This document shows positions 24,380-32,884 of a DNA stretch of 64,000 nucleotides, piece by piece. Source of the stretch: an uncultured Bacteroidales bacterium (GTDB taxonomy: Bacteria > Bacteroidota > Bacteroidia > Bacteroidales > Bacteroidaceae). Location: assembly GCA_902798425.1 (NCBI GenBank), contig CADBWR010000005.1, forward strand, positions 76,579-140,578, given 5' to 3'. The notes below the pieces were generated by a model. It was not told the DNA's origin, did not search any database, and worked only from the letters and a program-made list of their open reading frames with translations. Each line of letters opens with the position of its first letter. Position 1 is the first letter of the stretch. The position numbers and the translations under genes were made by a program.

Positions 24380-26566
24380 ATGATTATTCCTACCGTATTC
24401 TGGCTTGTGCCCATAGCATCCATCGTTGCTTTGGGCATGGCCTTTTTCTTCTTCCGTCAGATGATGGCAGAAGATGAGGGTACACCACGCATGCGTGAGA
24501 TTGCCCTCTACGTGAGAAAGGGTGCTATGGCCTACCTTAAACAACAGTATAAGGTGGTTGGCATCGTGTTTGTAATCCTCTGCGCCCTGTTTGCCTTCAT
24601 GGCTTACGGTCTGAACGTGCAGAATCCCTGGGTGCCCTTCGCCTTCCTAACGGGTGGTTTCTTCTCAGGCTTGGCAGGTTTCTTCGGTATGAAGACAGCC
24701 ACCTACGCTTCTGCCCGTACGGCTAATGCTGCCCGTAAGAGTCTGAATGCCGGTCTGAAGGTAGCCTTCCGTTCCGGTGCCGTCATGGGTCTCACCGTGG
24801 TGGGCCTTGGCTTGCTCGACATCGCCATCTGGTTTGTCGTGCTGAACTACTTCGATCAGGACGGACTCATCTCCATCACCACCACCATGCTGACCTTCGG
24901 TATGGGTGCTTCTACGCAGGCGCTGTTTGCTCGTGTGGGCGGTGGTATCTACACCAAGGCTGCTGACGTGGGTGCCGACATCGTAGGTAAAGTCGAGGCC
25001 GACATTCCTGAGGACGACCCACGCAATCCTGCTACTATTGCCGATAACGTTGGTGACAACGTGGGCGACGTGGCTGGTATGGGTGCCGACCTCTACGAGT
25101 CGTACTGCGGCTCTGTGCTCTCTACTGCCGCCCTGGGTGCTGCTGCCTTTGCTGCTGCTGGTCTCGACATCCAGCTCAAGGCCGTCATCGCTCCTATGCT
25201 TATCGCTGCCGTAGGTGTCTTCCTGTCGCTCTTCGGCATTTTCCTGGTTCGTACTAAGGAGGGCGCCACCATGCGCGACCTGCTGAAGTCACTGTCTTTG
25301 GGTACCAACGTCAGTGCCGTACTCATAGCCGTTGCCACCTTCGCCATTCTCTACCTGCTGGGCATCGAGAACTGGCTCTGGCTCTCTTGTTCTGTCATCA
25401 CGGGTCTTGTCGCTGGTGTCATCATCGGACAGGCTACCGAGTACTACACCTCTCACTCCTACAAGCCCACCCAGAAAATCTCTGAGGCTGGTCTCACGGG
25501 TTCTGCTACCGTTATTATAAAAGGTATAGGAACAGGTATGATTTCTACCTGCATCCCCGTTATCACTATCGGCGTAGCTATTATTCTCAGCTTCGGCTTT
25601 GCCAACGGTTTCGATCTCTCCATGTCCAGCGAGAGTCTGGCCAACGGACTCTATGGCATTGGTATCGCTGCTGTGGGTATGCTCTCTACGCTGGGCATCA
25701 CGCTGGCTACCGACGCCTACGGACCCATTGCCGACAATGCCGGTGGTAATGCCGAGATGTCTGAACTGGGCGAAGAGGTTCGTCATCGCACCGATGCCCT
25801 CGATGCCTTGGGCAACACCACCGCCGCTACGGGTAAGGGCTTTGCCATTGGTTCTGCAGCCCTCACGGCTCTCGCTCTCCTCGCCTCTTACATCGAGGAG
25901 ATCAAGATTGCCATGGAGCGTGCTGGTGTCATGATGGAGAATGTCAAGGGCGAGGTCATCAGCGCCTCTGCTGCCACCATCCCCGACTTCATGAACTTCT
26001 TCCAGGTCAACCTCATGAATCCTAAGGTGCTTGTGGGTGCCTTCATCGGAGGCATGGCGTCCTTCCTCTTCTGTGGTCTCACCATGGAGGCTGTTGGTCG
26101 TGCTGCTCAGAAGATGGTGGAAGAGGTTCGTCGTCAGTTCCGCGAGATTGCCGGCATCCTTGAGGGTACAGGCACTCCCGACTACGGCTCTTGCGTAGAG
26201 ATCTCTACACGTGCTGCTCAGCACGAGATGATCTTCCCATCACTCCTCGCCATCGCCATCCCCATCGTCGTAGGTTGCGTCTTGGGCGTTGCTGGCGTCC
26301 TGGGCCTGCTCGTTGGCGGACTCACCTGTGGCTTCACCCTCGCCGTCTTCATGGCCAATGCCGGAGGAGCGTGGGATAATGCCAAGAAGATGGTCGAGGA
26401 AGGCAACTTTGGTGGCAAGGGCTCCTTCGCACACAAGGCTACCATCGTGGGCGACACCGTTGGTGATCCCTTCAAAGACACCTCTGGTCCATCCCTCAAC
26501 ATCCTCATCAAGCTGATGTCTATGGTGAGCATTGTGATGGCAGGACTCACCGTTCTGTTCATCTAA
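24380..26566 (+). CDS. hppA: Membrane-bound K+-dependent pyrophosphatase (ion pump)
   Basis: 728 residues with ~16 membrane helices. It couples pyrophosphate hydrolysis to Na+ and/or H+ export. The active-site signatures are complete: DNVGDNVGDVAGMGADLYES near residue 217, EYYTSHSY, and the C-terminal DTVGDPFKDTSGPSLN. GNTTAATGKG has alanine where K+-independent enzymes have lysine, which places it in the K+-dependent class. Whether it pumps Na+, H+ or both cannot be read. A strong terminator follows at 26586. Confidence 0.96.
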   Translation: MIIPTVFWLVPIASIVALGMAFFFFRQMMAEDEGTPRMREIALYVRKGAMAYLKQQYKVVGIVFVILCALFAFMAYGLNVQNPWVPFAFLTGGFFSGLAGFFGMKTATYASARTANAARKSLNAGLKVAFRSGAVMGLTVVGLGLLDIAIWFVVLNYFDQDGLISITTTMLTFGMGASTQALFARVGGGIYTKAADVGADIVGKVEADIPEDDPRNPATIADNVGDNVGDVAGMGADLYESYCGSVLSTAALGAAAFAAAGLDIQLKAVIAPMLIAAVGVFLSLFGIFLVRTKEGATMRDLLKSLSLGTNVSAVLIAVATFAILYLLGIENWLWLSCSVITGLVAGVIIGQATEYYTSHSYKPTQKISEAGLTGSATVIIKGIGTGMISTCIPVITIGVAIILSFGFANGFDLSMSSESLANGLYGIGIAAVGMLSTLGITLATDAYGPIADNAGGNAEMSELGEEVRHRTDALDALGNTTAATGKGFAIGSAALTALALLASYIEEIKIAMERAGVMMENVKGEVISASAATIPDFMNFFQVNLMNPKVLVGAFIGGMASFLFCGLTMEAVGRAAQKMVEEVRRQFREIAGILEGTGTPDYGSCVEISTRAAQHEMIFPSLLAIAIPIVVGCVLGVAGVLGLLVGGLTCGFTLAVFMANAGGAWDNAKKMVEEGNFGGKGSFAHKATIVGDTVGDPFKDTSGPSLNILIKLMSMVSIVMAGLTVLFI

Positions 26567-26585
26567 CGCTCTCCTATTCCACCAT

Positions 26586-26620
26586 AAAAAGGCTCGTTTC
26601 TTCGGAATTCGAGCCTTTTT
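26586..26620. terminator. Terminator after hppA
   Basis: AAAAAGGCTCG and CGAGCCTTTTT form an 11-bp stem (G-C core GGCTCG/CGAGCC) ending in a T run. Confidence 0.85.
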
Positions 26621-26651
26621 CTATCTTTTTTCAAAAAAAGTGCAGAAAATA

Positions 26652-26683
26652 TTTGGTAGATTAAAAAATACTCCGTACCTTTG
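26652..26683 (+). promoter_or_regulatory. tRNA-Lys promoter
   Basis: TTTG at 26652-26655, 20-base spacer, TACCTTTG at 26676-26683. Confidence 0.8.
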
Positions 26684-26704
26684 CACCCGCAATCGAAAAA
26701 CGAT

Positions 26705-26777
26705 GCACCCGTAGCTCAGTTGGTAGAGCACCTGACTCTTAATCAGGGTGTCCAGGGTTCGAGCCCCTGCGGGTGTA
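26705..26777 (+). tRNA. tRNA-Lys (anticodon CTT)
   Basis: 73 bases; anticodon stem CCTGA/TCAGG with loop CTCTTAA, T arm CAGGG/CCCTG; acceptor GCACCCG/CGGGTGT with a G-T first pair. Confidence 0.92.
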
Positions 26778-26790
26778 CAAAGCAAAGAGA

Positions 26791-26818
26791 AAAGCGAACA
26801 ATTAAGTTCGCTTTTTTT
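26791..26818 (+). terminator. Terminator after tRNA-Lys
   Basis: AAAGCGAAC / GTTCGCTTT stem with 6-base loop, then TTTTG. Confidence 0.8.
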
Positions 26819-26833
26819 GTTTAATGATATTGC

Positions 26834-27619
26834 TCATACGAAGCCTTTCACTATTGAAGTAAGGCGCTGAAGGTTTTCCGGATTGTTAGCAGCCAGAACG
26901 CCGGAGGGTGACGTATAGTCCAACGGCGTGCCTTCACGGCTGCAGCATACACCACCTGCTTCTTGCAGAATCAATGAGGCAGCAGCAAAATCCCATGGAG
27001 AAAGGAGATATTCGAAATACAGTTCACATCGTCCCATAGCTAGATAGCACAGTTCAGGGGCTGCAGCGCCAAAGCGGCGGATGTCATTACACTGCATAAA
27101 GGCCTTGTGGATGATTCGCGAGCAGACCTCAGCATACTCCTTGTGATAGACAGGAAGGGCTGTACAAAGCACTGCGTTCTCGAACGGACGCTCACTGATA
27201 TGAATCTGTTTCCTGCCCTTGTCGCTTTTAGGATGATCTAAGAAAGCACCCTTTCCACGTTCTGCCGTGAAGAGTTCGTCAGTACGGGGCAGATAGACTG
27301 CTGCCATTTCCATTGTCCCTTGATGCCATAGTCCCACACATATAGCACATTCACGAATGCCTCGGCTATAGTTGGCAGTACCATCTATGGGGTCTATGAT
27401 CCACAGATAATCGTGCGACAGGTCGTGTATGTCCTCTTCCTCACAGAGAAACCCACAGCCAGGTATCAATCGGCTAAGTTGCTGACAGAGAAAATCCTGT
27501 ACTGCTATATCAGACGATGTCACGATATTGGCAACTCCTTCTTTCTGTGAAATGCTGAAATCTTCCGTCTGCATCAGCTGCGATGCTTCAAGAACAATAT
27601 TTACAAGTAAATCTAACAT
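26834..27619 (-). CDS. Inositol monophosphatase family phosphatase
   Basis: 261 residues. The metal-binding signatures are clear: CEEED near residue 60, WIIDPIDGTANYSRGI near residue 73, and PWDFAAASLILQEAGG in the C-terminal half. The family includes SuhB (inositol-1-phosphatase, ribosome assembly factor) and CysQ (PAP phosphatase). The overall reading is closer to SuhB-type, but substrate is not decidable. Monocistronic; its upstream region leads into the repeat-rich stretch 27.7-28.5 kb. Confidence 0.88.
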   Translation of the reverse strand: MLDLLVNIVLEASQLMQTEDFSISQKEGVANIVTSSDIAVQDFLCQQLSRLIPGCGFLCEEEDIHDLSHDYLWIIDPIDGTANYSRGIRECAICVGLWHQGTMEMAAVYLPRTDELFTAERGKGAFLDHPKSDKGRKQIHISERPFENAVLCTALPVYHKEYAEVCSRIIHKAFMQCNDIRRFGAAAPELCYLAMGRCELYFEYLLSPWDFAAASLILQEAGGVCCSREGTPLDYTSPSGVLAANNPENLQRLTSIVKGFV

Positions 27620-27853
27620 ATTCTTTTAATAGTGTCTGTATTCGCTTGCAAAGATAAATACTTTTCTCAAGAAAAAGAATACTAAAGCGACATTTTTTTT
27701 GAATTCAGCTCCCTGTTTCACATGGGTACATCGACCTTTGGTTCAACTCCCGTCAGTCCATAGAGATGATATACGATGCAGCTAATATCGGATTCAAAGC
27801 GAATCACGAGAACCGTCCCGACTCTTCAAAAAAAACGAGTTCAAGACTGTCAC

Positions 27854-27888
27854 ACTGACAAAACGCCGATGTACAAAGGGTTTGCAGT
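27854..27888 (+). repeat. Stem-loop with conserved loop, copy 1
   Basis: Stem ACTGACAAA with TTTGCAGT (one bulge) around a loop containing CGATGTACAAAGGG (27867-27880). The same 14-base loop recurs at 28269-28282 inside a different stem. Confidence 0.55.
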
Positions 27889-27940
27889 CTGTTCAGAGAC
27901 TGTCAAGACTGACAAGAGACTGACAACATTTGCTCCAGAA

Positions 27941-28039
27941 ATCAGCTGTATTTTTGCACGTATTAGCTGTACCGCCGCGCATATCAGCTGTATCTGTGCA
28001 CGTATTAGCTGTAGAAACAACAAATTCTCTAGAGAATTT
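27941..28039. repeat. 21-bp tandem array ending in an 18-bp palindrome
   Basis: AGCTGTA occurs at 27944, 27965, 27986 and 28007, exactly 21 bases apart. Units alternate between ATCAGCTGTAttttTGCACGT-like and ATTAGCTGTA-like forms. The array ends at the perfect palindrome AAATTCTCTAGAGAATTT (28022-28039), followed by an inverted TACAGCT at 28048. The same building blocks recur at 56.6 kb. Confidence 0.8.
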
Positions 28040-28252
28040 CAGTCGTATACAGCTGATATCGCAGAAACACATCAACCAATAAACAGGTAGTCCCTGACGT
28101 TCCGTCCCTTGATTCAAAAAAACATGTGTTACACCTAACACCCTGTACTACTGAGCGTTACGTGTGACTGTGACAGCATTTTTCTTAATTATTTCTCTTT
28201 TATGCACTTCATTGAGTCGGTTAAATGAACGATAATAGTTGAGCAAACATTT

Positions 28253-28295
28253 AACATGCCTCAAACCACGATGTACAAAGGGCTTGAGGCATGTT
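28253..28295 (+). repeat. Stem-loop with conserved loop, copy 2
   Basis: Perfect 12-bp stem AACATGCCTCAA / TTGAGGCATGTT around a loop containing CGATGTACAAAGGG (28269-28282). The loop is identical to copy 1 while the stem sequence is unrelated. Confidence 0.65.
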
Positions 28296-28394
28296 ATGTT
28301 AATAGGTTAATAGATTTTGCGAATTTCCTTTTTCTGACAGAACAGATCAGACTGTCCCTTGATTCATTTTTAGTCAATACTGAAATGGAGCCTT

Positions 28395-28419
28395 ATCTCA
28401 TCACAATTTGTGATGAGAT
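28395..28419. repeat. Perfect 25-bp palindrome
   Basis: ATCTCATCACAA, one central T, then the exact complement. No T run follows and no gene is adjacent. It could be an operator or a hairpin at the end of an unannotated transcript. Confidence 0.6.
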
Positions 28420-28472
28420 CAAGAATGAAACGCCCCATGTTATATAGTATTTTCATAAAAAATGTTCTTTTA

Positions 28473-28503
28473 TTTGTTTATTCACATAAAAGTTGTATCT
28501 TTG
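28473..28503 (+). promoter_or_regulatory. Promoter of the tiny RNA
   Basis: TTTG at 28473-28476, 19-base spacer, TATCTTTG at 28496-28503, a full consensus match on the plus strand. Confidence 0.75.
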
Positions 28504-28509
28504 CACCAA

Positions 28510-28562
28510 CAAGCTTACCCCGCTTCCCGTAGAACAGCGCGCATAGGGTGAGCCTTTTTTAT
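28510..28562 (+). ncRNA. Candidate ~50-nt RNA, promoter directly followed by terminator hairpin
   Basis: The predicted start lies about 7 bases after the -7 box. GCTTACCC (28513-28520) pairs with GGGTGAGC (28546-28553), an inner CGC/GCG pairing extends the fold, and a T run starts at 28555. There is no open reading frame. The convergent gene ends at 28583. No known family is recognised. Confidence 0.4.
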
Positions 28563-28582
28563 TATTACGACGAGATTAATTA

Positions 28583-29659
28583 TCATCCTACCTTATATCT
28601 AAATAGAGTATCTTCTTTCAATTCTGGCCTATTAGTTACTTTTCTAACGTAGTCATCTATTAAGTGGCGCCAGTCGTTGGGTTTCATGCCAATATAACGT
28701 TCTGTGAACATACCAACACATACTGATGTAATATTCTTCATCATAGTACCACCATCCATTTCCATCATATTGTGTACCAATCTGCGAACATCTGCATCAT
28801 CATTGACGCCTCTTAACATATTATTGTCGGACTGAAACCATATAGTATCCGCTTTCTTTCTCCGTTTTGACTTTACTTCGACATCAACATCTTGCTTAGC
28901 TATAATGTCCTTTAGCTCTTCAATCGTATATGGAGGATTCTTTCTGTGCAACATATAGTGGCAATTTGGACAAACTGGCGCCAAGTCTGTGTCCACATTC
29001 AATTCATATTCCTGACCAATAGTAGAGATTGGTGTCAGATGATGAACATGAATAAAACCTCTGCCAATTTCACCATAAGTTGACTCAAAATCACGTCCAC
29101 ATACCAGGCAATGATAGCCTTTCTTTGCTACGCACTCCTTTCGAGCCTTTTGGTTACGCTCGTACTTGTTGGCTTTCACGGTAATCAATGCACCTTCATA
29201 CAACTTCTCGTCACCCTCAGGATAATCGACATCATACACATCTTCATTTACCACTTGATGGGGATGTAGTAAGTAGTCAAGAAGAGTCACATCCTTTATC
29301 TCTCTAACACTTCGAGGAATACCTTGATAACCATGTTCTTGAAGATTATGGAGTGAGAGTACATCGTCAGTATATTCCTCCACGAGTTTTAGCCTCGCAT
29401 AGAAAGAAATGAAACCACTATAGTATAGTTCCTTGTCCGTCCAGTAAGGTTCCTGTTCCATCGCCTCCTCGAATATCATCTTTGCCTTCACCACCTCCAT
29501 CCTGTAATGGATGCGCTTCTCAGGAACAGTCTTATAAATGAATACGATGTCACCTTCTGACAACTTATCTGTTCTCCAGTCCACCAAACCATCTTGTGCC
29601 TTTATAGCATCACCGATTCGGAAGGTACTGTCGTTGCTTGGAACTATCCAGTATTTCAT
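28583..29659 (-). CDS. EVE-HNH restriction endonuclease, modification-dependent type
   Basis: 358 residues. The N-terminal ~120 residues begin MKYWIVPSND and read as an EVE/PUA-like domain (..KLSEGDIVFIYKTVP, then IHYRMEVVKAKMIF), a reader of modified bases. Residues ~190-245 form an HNH nuclease: CLVCGRDF, FIHVHHLTPIS, LAPVCPNCHYMLHR, with zinc cysteines and the catalytic HH. A ~100-residue C-terminal helical part is of unknown role. EVE-HNH proteins cut DNA carrying modified cytosines. It follows type III Mod by 5 bases, forming one operon; its target here is inferred. Confidence 0.8.
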   Translation of the reverse strand: MKYWIVPSNDSTFRIGDAIKAQDGLVDWRTDKLSEGDIVFIYKTVPEKRIHYRMEVVKAKMIFEEAMEQEPYWTDKELYYSGFISFYARLKLVEEYTDDVLSLHNLQEHGYQGIPRSVREIKDVTLLDYLLHPHQVVNEDVYDVDYPEGDEKLYEGALITVKANKYERNQKARKECVAKKGYHCLVCGRDFESTYGEIGRGFIHVHHLTPISTIGQEYELNVDTDLAPVCPNCHYMLHRKNPPYTIEELKDIIAKQDVDVEVKSKRRKKADTIWFQSDNNMLRGVNDDADVRRLVHNMMEMDGGTMMKNITSVCVGMFTERYIGMKPNDWRHLIDDYVRKVTNRPELKEDTLFRYKVG

Positions 29660-29664
29660 ATCAA

Positions 29665-32262
29665 CTACATTTCAAGTACCTTTGTTGATTCTTCGCCAAA
29701 CTGAGAGACTACACGCACAGCAATCTTCTTGCCCTGCTCGTATGGGATTGGTTCGCTCTTGAAGTCATAGAGCGTATCCCATATCTCATCGTTGAACTCC
29801 AGACGCAGGGTGCGCTCAGCCTTTTTCTTGGCAAGGTCTTTGGCAACCGTATCGAGACCCTTGCGCCAGGCTGCGAAGTCTTTCTTGTCGCCACCACAGA
29901 AGTGAATACTACGTACCTTGAAGAGACCACCCGTATAGTTGTCGTCCATCTCCCAATAGGCGATGTCGTTCACATTACGGGCCTTCACCTCATCCTGTAT
30001 GGGGTCGTACATATCCATACCGTTAATCTCTACATGACATTTGCCGTCGCCGTCATTTACCAAACTGATGTCTGGCTCACCGATGATGATGAACGAGCCA
30101 GCTTTCTTGTCTTTCTTCAGCAGACCGTCTTGCAGCAAATCGTCGCTCATACGAACCTTCGACACTTGGAACGTACCAAAGTTATAGTCTTTGTTCTCTC
30201 CACTCTCAATGCTGTCCTCAAACGAGAATCCAAGAATCACGAGCCAGTTCGATTCGTCCAGATGCTGACGGAAAGCACGAACGGCTTCATTCACGGCATG
30301 CTTGCTGACTGTTCCAAACTTGGGACCAATCATAAAGAACACACAATGTTCCGTTCCGTCCTCCTGTTTATAATAGCCCTTGGCATTCAGATAAGGCTCA
30401 TCCATATGTTCCATCGAGTGCATCACGGCTTGTTGCTGCTTCACACCATTACGAATACCGTTAGCCTTCAGGTTGTTGAAGATGCGCTCCGTAAAGGCTG
30501 CATATTCGTCATAGTCGTTTTGCTTGTCATTCAAGCTCTCAGGCGAACTGACTTCAAGGCTCTGCAAGGTCTCTACTGTAAACGGACCACTAACACGAAT
30601 ACGCTTCTTATCCTCCTCTGGCTGGTCGTAAAGGGTTTCTTCATCAAAAGGAAGGTCATTAGCCAAAGCCTTCAAGGTGATATGTGGCACCTTTTTGTAG
30701 ATAAAGCCTCTACGGATATTAGGATTCTCGCTATCATCGTGAGTTTTATAATATGGGAAGAGTGCTGTTGTCAGTCGCTTCTTAGCGATATTTAACGCAA
30801 TACGACTCGTATCTATGGTTATCCATCTGCGTCCCCATTGCTCAGCTACATAGGCTGTGGTTCCGCTACCGCATGTTGGATCAAGAACGAGGTCGCCAGG
30901 ATCTGTTGTCATTAAAAGACAGCGCTGAATAGGAATAAGTGCAGTTTGACAGACATAAATTATATCTTTTGCACCTGCAGTGTCATCCCATAGATTATTG
31001 ATTGTCTGTACAGGAAAATCATCAAAATATCTCACATATGCAGGTACTCCATCTTCTGGTGCAACGATCCTATTTTTACGAATCAGCGTTTCTATGCCTG
31101 CTTTATTGGTTTTCCAACTGTACTTACGACTCTTATAAGTTATCCCATTTAGTTCAATATCAAAAAAGCAGGAAGGAGTATACCCAGATGACAATAGATT
31201 ATCAAGACGATAAGGTCTTGCTCCTTTTGGTAAAGTTGAAGGATTAGCTGCTTCTGATTTAGTCATTGGTCTTCTTTCTCCATTCTGAAGTTCAACCATT
31301 CTATACATTCCTCCCTCTCCCAAAGGCTTAGACTCGAATAGTTGACGGTACTTAATGTTCTCAACATCTTTTGCATACCACACAATATAGTCTGATATTC
31401 CTGGTAAACCCGATGCGCCTAAAGGTGAGGTCTTTTTAAAGGTGATCAAAGCAAAGAAATTCTCACTACCAAAAACCTCATCCATGATATTTCGTACCAG
31501 ATGAAGGTTTTCGTCAGATATTTGCATAAAGATTGAACCACTCTCTGTCAGCAATTCTCTAGCCATTACCAATCTGTCCCTAAGATAAGAAAGATAGCTA
31601 TGAATGCCAAACTCCCACGTATCACGGAAAGCCTTAATCATTTCTGGCTCACCTGTGATATTTGAGTCGTTATCTTTGACATCACGACTATTCAGTTTCA
31701 TCTGCCAGTTGGATGCATACTTAATTCCATACGGAGGATCAAAGTAGATGCATTGCACCTGACCTTTCATGCCCTCACGATTCAACAAGGAATTCATCAC
31801 CAACAAACTGTCTCCTTGAATCAATCGGTTCTGCCAGTTGTCGCTATGCTTGTAGTATCCAGCCAAACGCTCTAACTCATCTTCATTTGAGTCTTGCAAA
31901 TCGCCAAAGAAGTCGAGCTGTAACTTTGCACTCTCGCTCTTATGTTCATGCAGTTCATAAAGACTGTCGATGATGGCTTCCGGGCGGATGTCCTCATGCT
32001 TATACAGGCTTCGGATGTCTGTACGCAACTGGGGCATATAGTCAGGATTGTCCTCATCGTCGTTCTTATACTTGTTAAGCCAATAGAGTTCCGGATCTCT
32101 ACCACGCTGGAACTCATGACGGAAGATGTCGTATTCACTCTGTTCTGGCATGCCACTAATAGCCATCTGTTCCTCTCCCTGATGGGCACTATCAGGAATG
32201 GCAACACGCTTATCCTCGTGCTTGATGCTTGAAACGGGTCTGTTCTTGTCGACTTTGTTCAT
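29665..32262 (-). CDS. Type III restriction-modification methyltransferase (Mod)
   Basis: 865 residues, an adenine N6-methyltransferase of the beta class. DPPYGIKY (motif IV) near residue 175 precedes DPTCGSGTTAYVAEQWGRRW (motif I) near 470, with the target-recognition region between. A long C-terminal part (~550-865) is typical of Mod proteins that pair with a Res helicase. It modifies host DNA and supplies specificity to the Res complex. Res is upstream at 33-36 kb on the same strand, but an opposite-strand gene pair separates them. No simple repeat suggesting phase variation is seen. Confidence 0.9.
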   Translation of the reverse strand: MNKVDKNRPVSSIKHEDKRVAIPDSAHQGEEQMAISGMPEQSEYDIFRHEFQRGRDPELYWLNKYKNDDEDNPDYMPQLRTDIRSLYKHEDIRPEAIIDSLYELHEHKSESAKLQLDFFGDLQDSNEDELERLAGYYKHSDNWQNRLIQGDSLLVMNSLLNREGMKGQVQCIYFDPPYGIKYASNWQMKLNSRDVKDNDSNITGEPEMIKAFRDTWEFGIHSYLSYLRDRLVMARELLTESGSIFMQISDENLHLVRNIMDEVFGSENFFALITFKKTSPLGASGLPGISDYIVWYAKDVENIKYRQLFESKPLGEGGMYRMVELQNGERRPMTKSEAANPSTLPKGARPYRLDNLLSSGYTPSCFFDIELNGITYKSRKYSWKTNKAGIETLIRKNRIVAPEDGVPAYVRYFDDFPVQTINNLWDDTAGAKDIIYVCQTALIPIQRCLLMTTDPGDLVLDPTCGSGTTAYVAEQWGRRWITIDTSRIALNIAKKRLTTALFPYYKTHDDSENPNIRRGFIYKKVPHITLKALANDLPFDEETLYDQPEEDKKRIRVSGPFTVETLQSLEVSSPESLNDKQNDYDEYAAFTERIFNNLKANGIRNGVKQQQAVMHSMEHMDEPYLNAKGYYKQEDGTEHCVFFMIGPKFGTVSKHAVNEAVRAFRQHLDESNWLVILGFSFEDSIESGENKDYNFGTFQVSKVRMSDDLLQDGLLKKDKKAGSFIIIGEPDISLVNDGDGKCHVEINGMDMYDPIQDEVKARNVNDIAYWEMDDNYTGGLFKVRSIHFCGGDKKDFAAWRKGLDTVAKDLAKKKAERTLRLEFNDEIWDTLYDFKSEPIPYEQGKKIAVRVVSQFGEESTKVLEM

Positions 32263-32310
32263 TTTATCTCGTTTTTATTTGTTTATTCGGAAATAATGTT
32301 TAACTTTGCA

Positions 32311-32318
32311 GCAGAAAT
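32311..32318 (+). promoter_or_regulatory. -7 box before the DUF6169 pair
   Basis: TAACTTTG, 17 bases before the ATG at 32335. No TTTG at the expected -33 distance. Confidence 0.45.
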
Positions 32319-32334
32319 CAAATGGATTGCCATT

Positions 32335-32469
32335 ATGGATATTAAGAAAATCACACACGAAGAGGCATTGCGTCGATGGAAGCATTCGCTTGAAATCAAA
32401 CGCGAATGGGAACGTAAAGTTGCTGAGCGCTGGGCTAATGAAGACCAGCAGAAAATAGCTTTGGTATGA
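32335..32469 (+). CDS. 44-residue protein coupled to the DUF6169 gene
   Basis: ATG at 32335 encodes a charged helical peptide (MDIKKITHEEALRRWKHSLE and on, ending QQKIALV). Its TGA overlaps the ATG of the next gene by four bases. A promoter box lies just upstream, and an earlier in-frame ATG near 32297 precedes that box. The overlap and the strand make a two-gene unit likely. Small helical partner or antitoxin-like role is a guess. Confidence 0.6.
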   Translation: MDIKKITHEEALRRWKHSLEIKREWERKVAERWANEDQQKIALV

Positions 32470-32873
32470 TAAAGATTACTCTTGAAGATATCAATCGGAA
32501 GTCGCCATACGAGATTACTCTCAACAATGGCGACTTTGATTTTACCAGCGAGGACACTCATTCTGGATACGATGCACATGTAAAGGATGCTTTGATCGCC
32601 ATCATAGAACAATTCTTTGCTGAGAACGCTAATGTCTTGCTGTATATTTGCGACACCAGTGATGGACGTGAAGAGAAGCGCAACCGATTGTTCGTTAGAT
32701 GGTTTGAAGAGTTTGCAACCCCTAATCGCTTCACGCTGGAAACAGCAAATGCTACCGTTGATGGGCAAGGTTTCTATGCTGCGATTATAGTAGAGAACAC
32801 AAACCCCATGCTCGAAGCTATTGTTAGTGACTTCAAGCAAACGGCAGAATCGCTCACAGGCGAAAAGCCATAG
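32466..32873 (+). CDS. DUF6169 family protein
   Basis: 135 residues, soluble. The pattern VKDALIAIIEQFF, then NVLLYICDTSDGREEKRNRLFVRWF is that of the Bacteroidetes family DUF6169, which has no assigned function. It forms an overlapping pair with the 44-residue gene. The pair runs against mod and res and lies between them, splitting a type III system. This could be a recent insertion, an accessory defence unit or a toxin-antitoxin-like pair; the sequence does not decide. Confidence 0.7.
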   Translation: MIKITLEDINRKSPYEITLNNGDFDFTSEDTHSGYDAHVKDALIAIIEQFFAENANVLLYICDTSDGREEKRNRLFVRWFEEFATPNRFTLETANATVDGQGFYAAIIVENTNPMLEAIVSDFKQTAESLTGEKP

Positions 32874-32884
32874 ACCATATTCAA

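Noticed and set aside
25289-26224. 311-codon antisense frame opposite hppA
   Set aside because: A shadow of a G/C-rich conserved gene; composition is skewed and no start region is present.
27941-28024. CRISPR array
   Set aside because: Units are 21 bases head to tail with no unique spacers between repeats and no cas genes nearby.
27776-28090. 104-codon frame with repeated ISCxxAR units, and its antisense counterpart at 27893-28141
   Set aside because: The amino-acid repeat only reflects the 21-bp DNA repeat; 21 is divisible by 3, so any frame stays open. No start signals, no family.
28256-28447. 63-codon frame MPQTTMYKG...
   Set aside because: It runs through one arm and the loop of a stem-loop and through the 25-bp palindrome; no promoter fits and no coding bias is evident.
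29902-30795. 297-codon frame opposite mod
   Set aside because: A shadow frame overlapping conserved Mod coding sequence.
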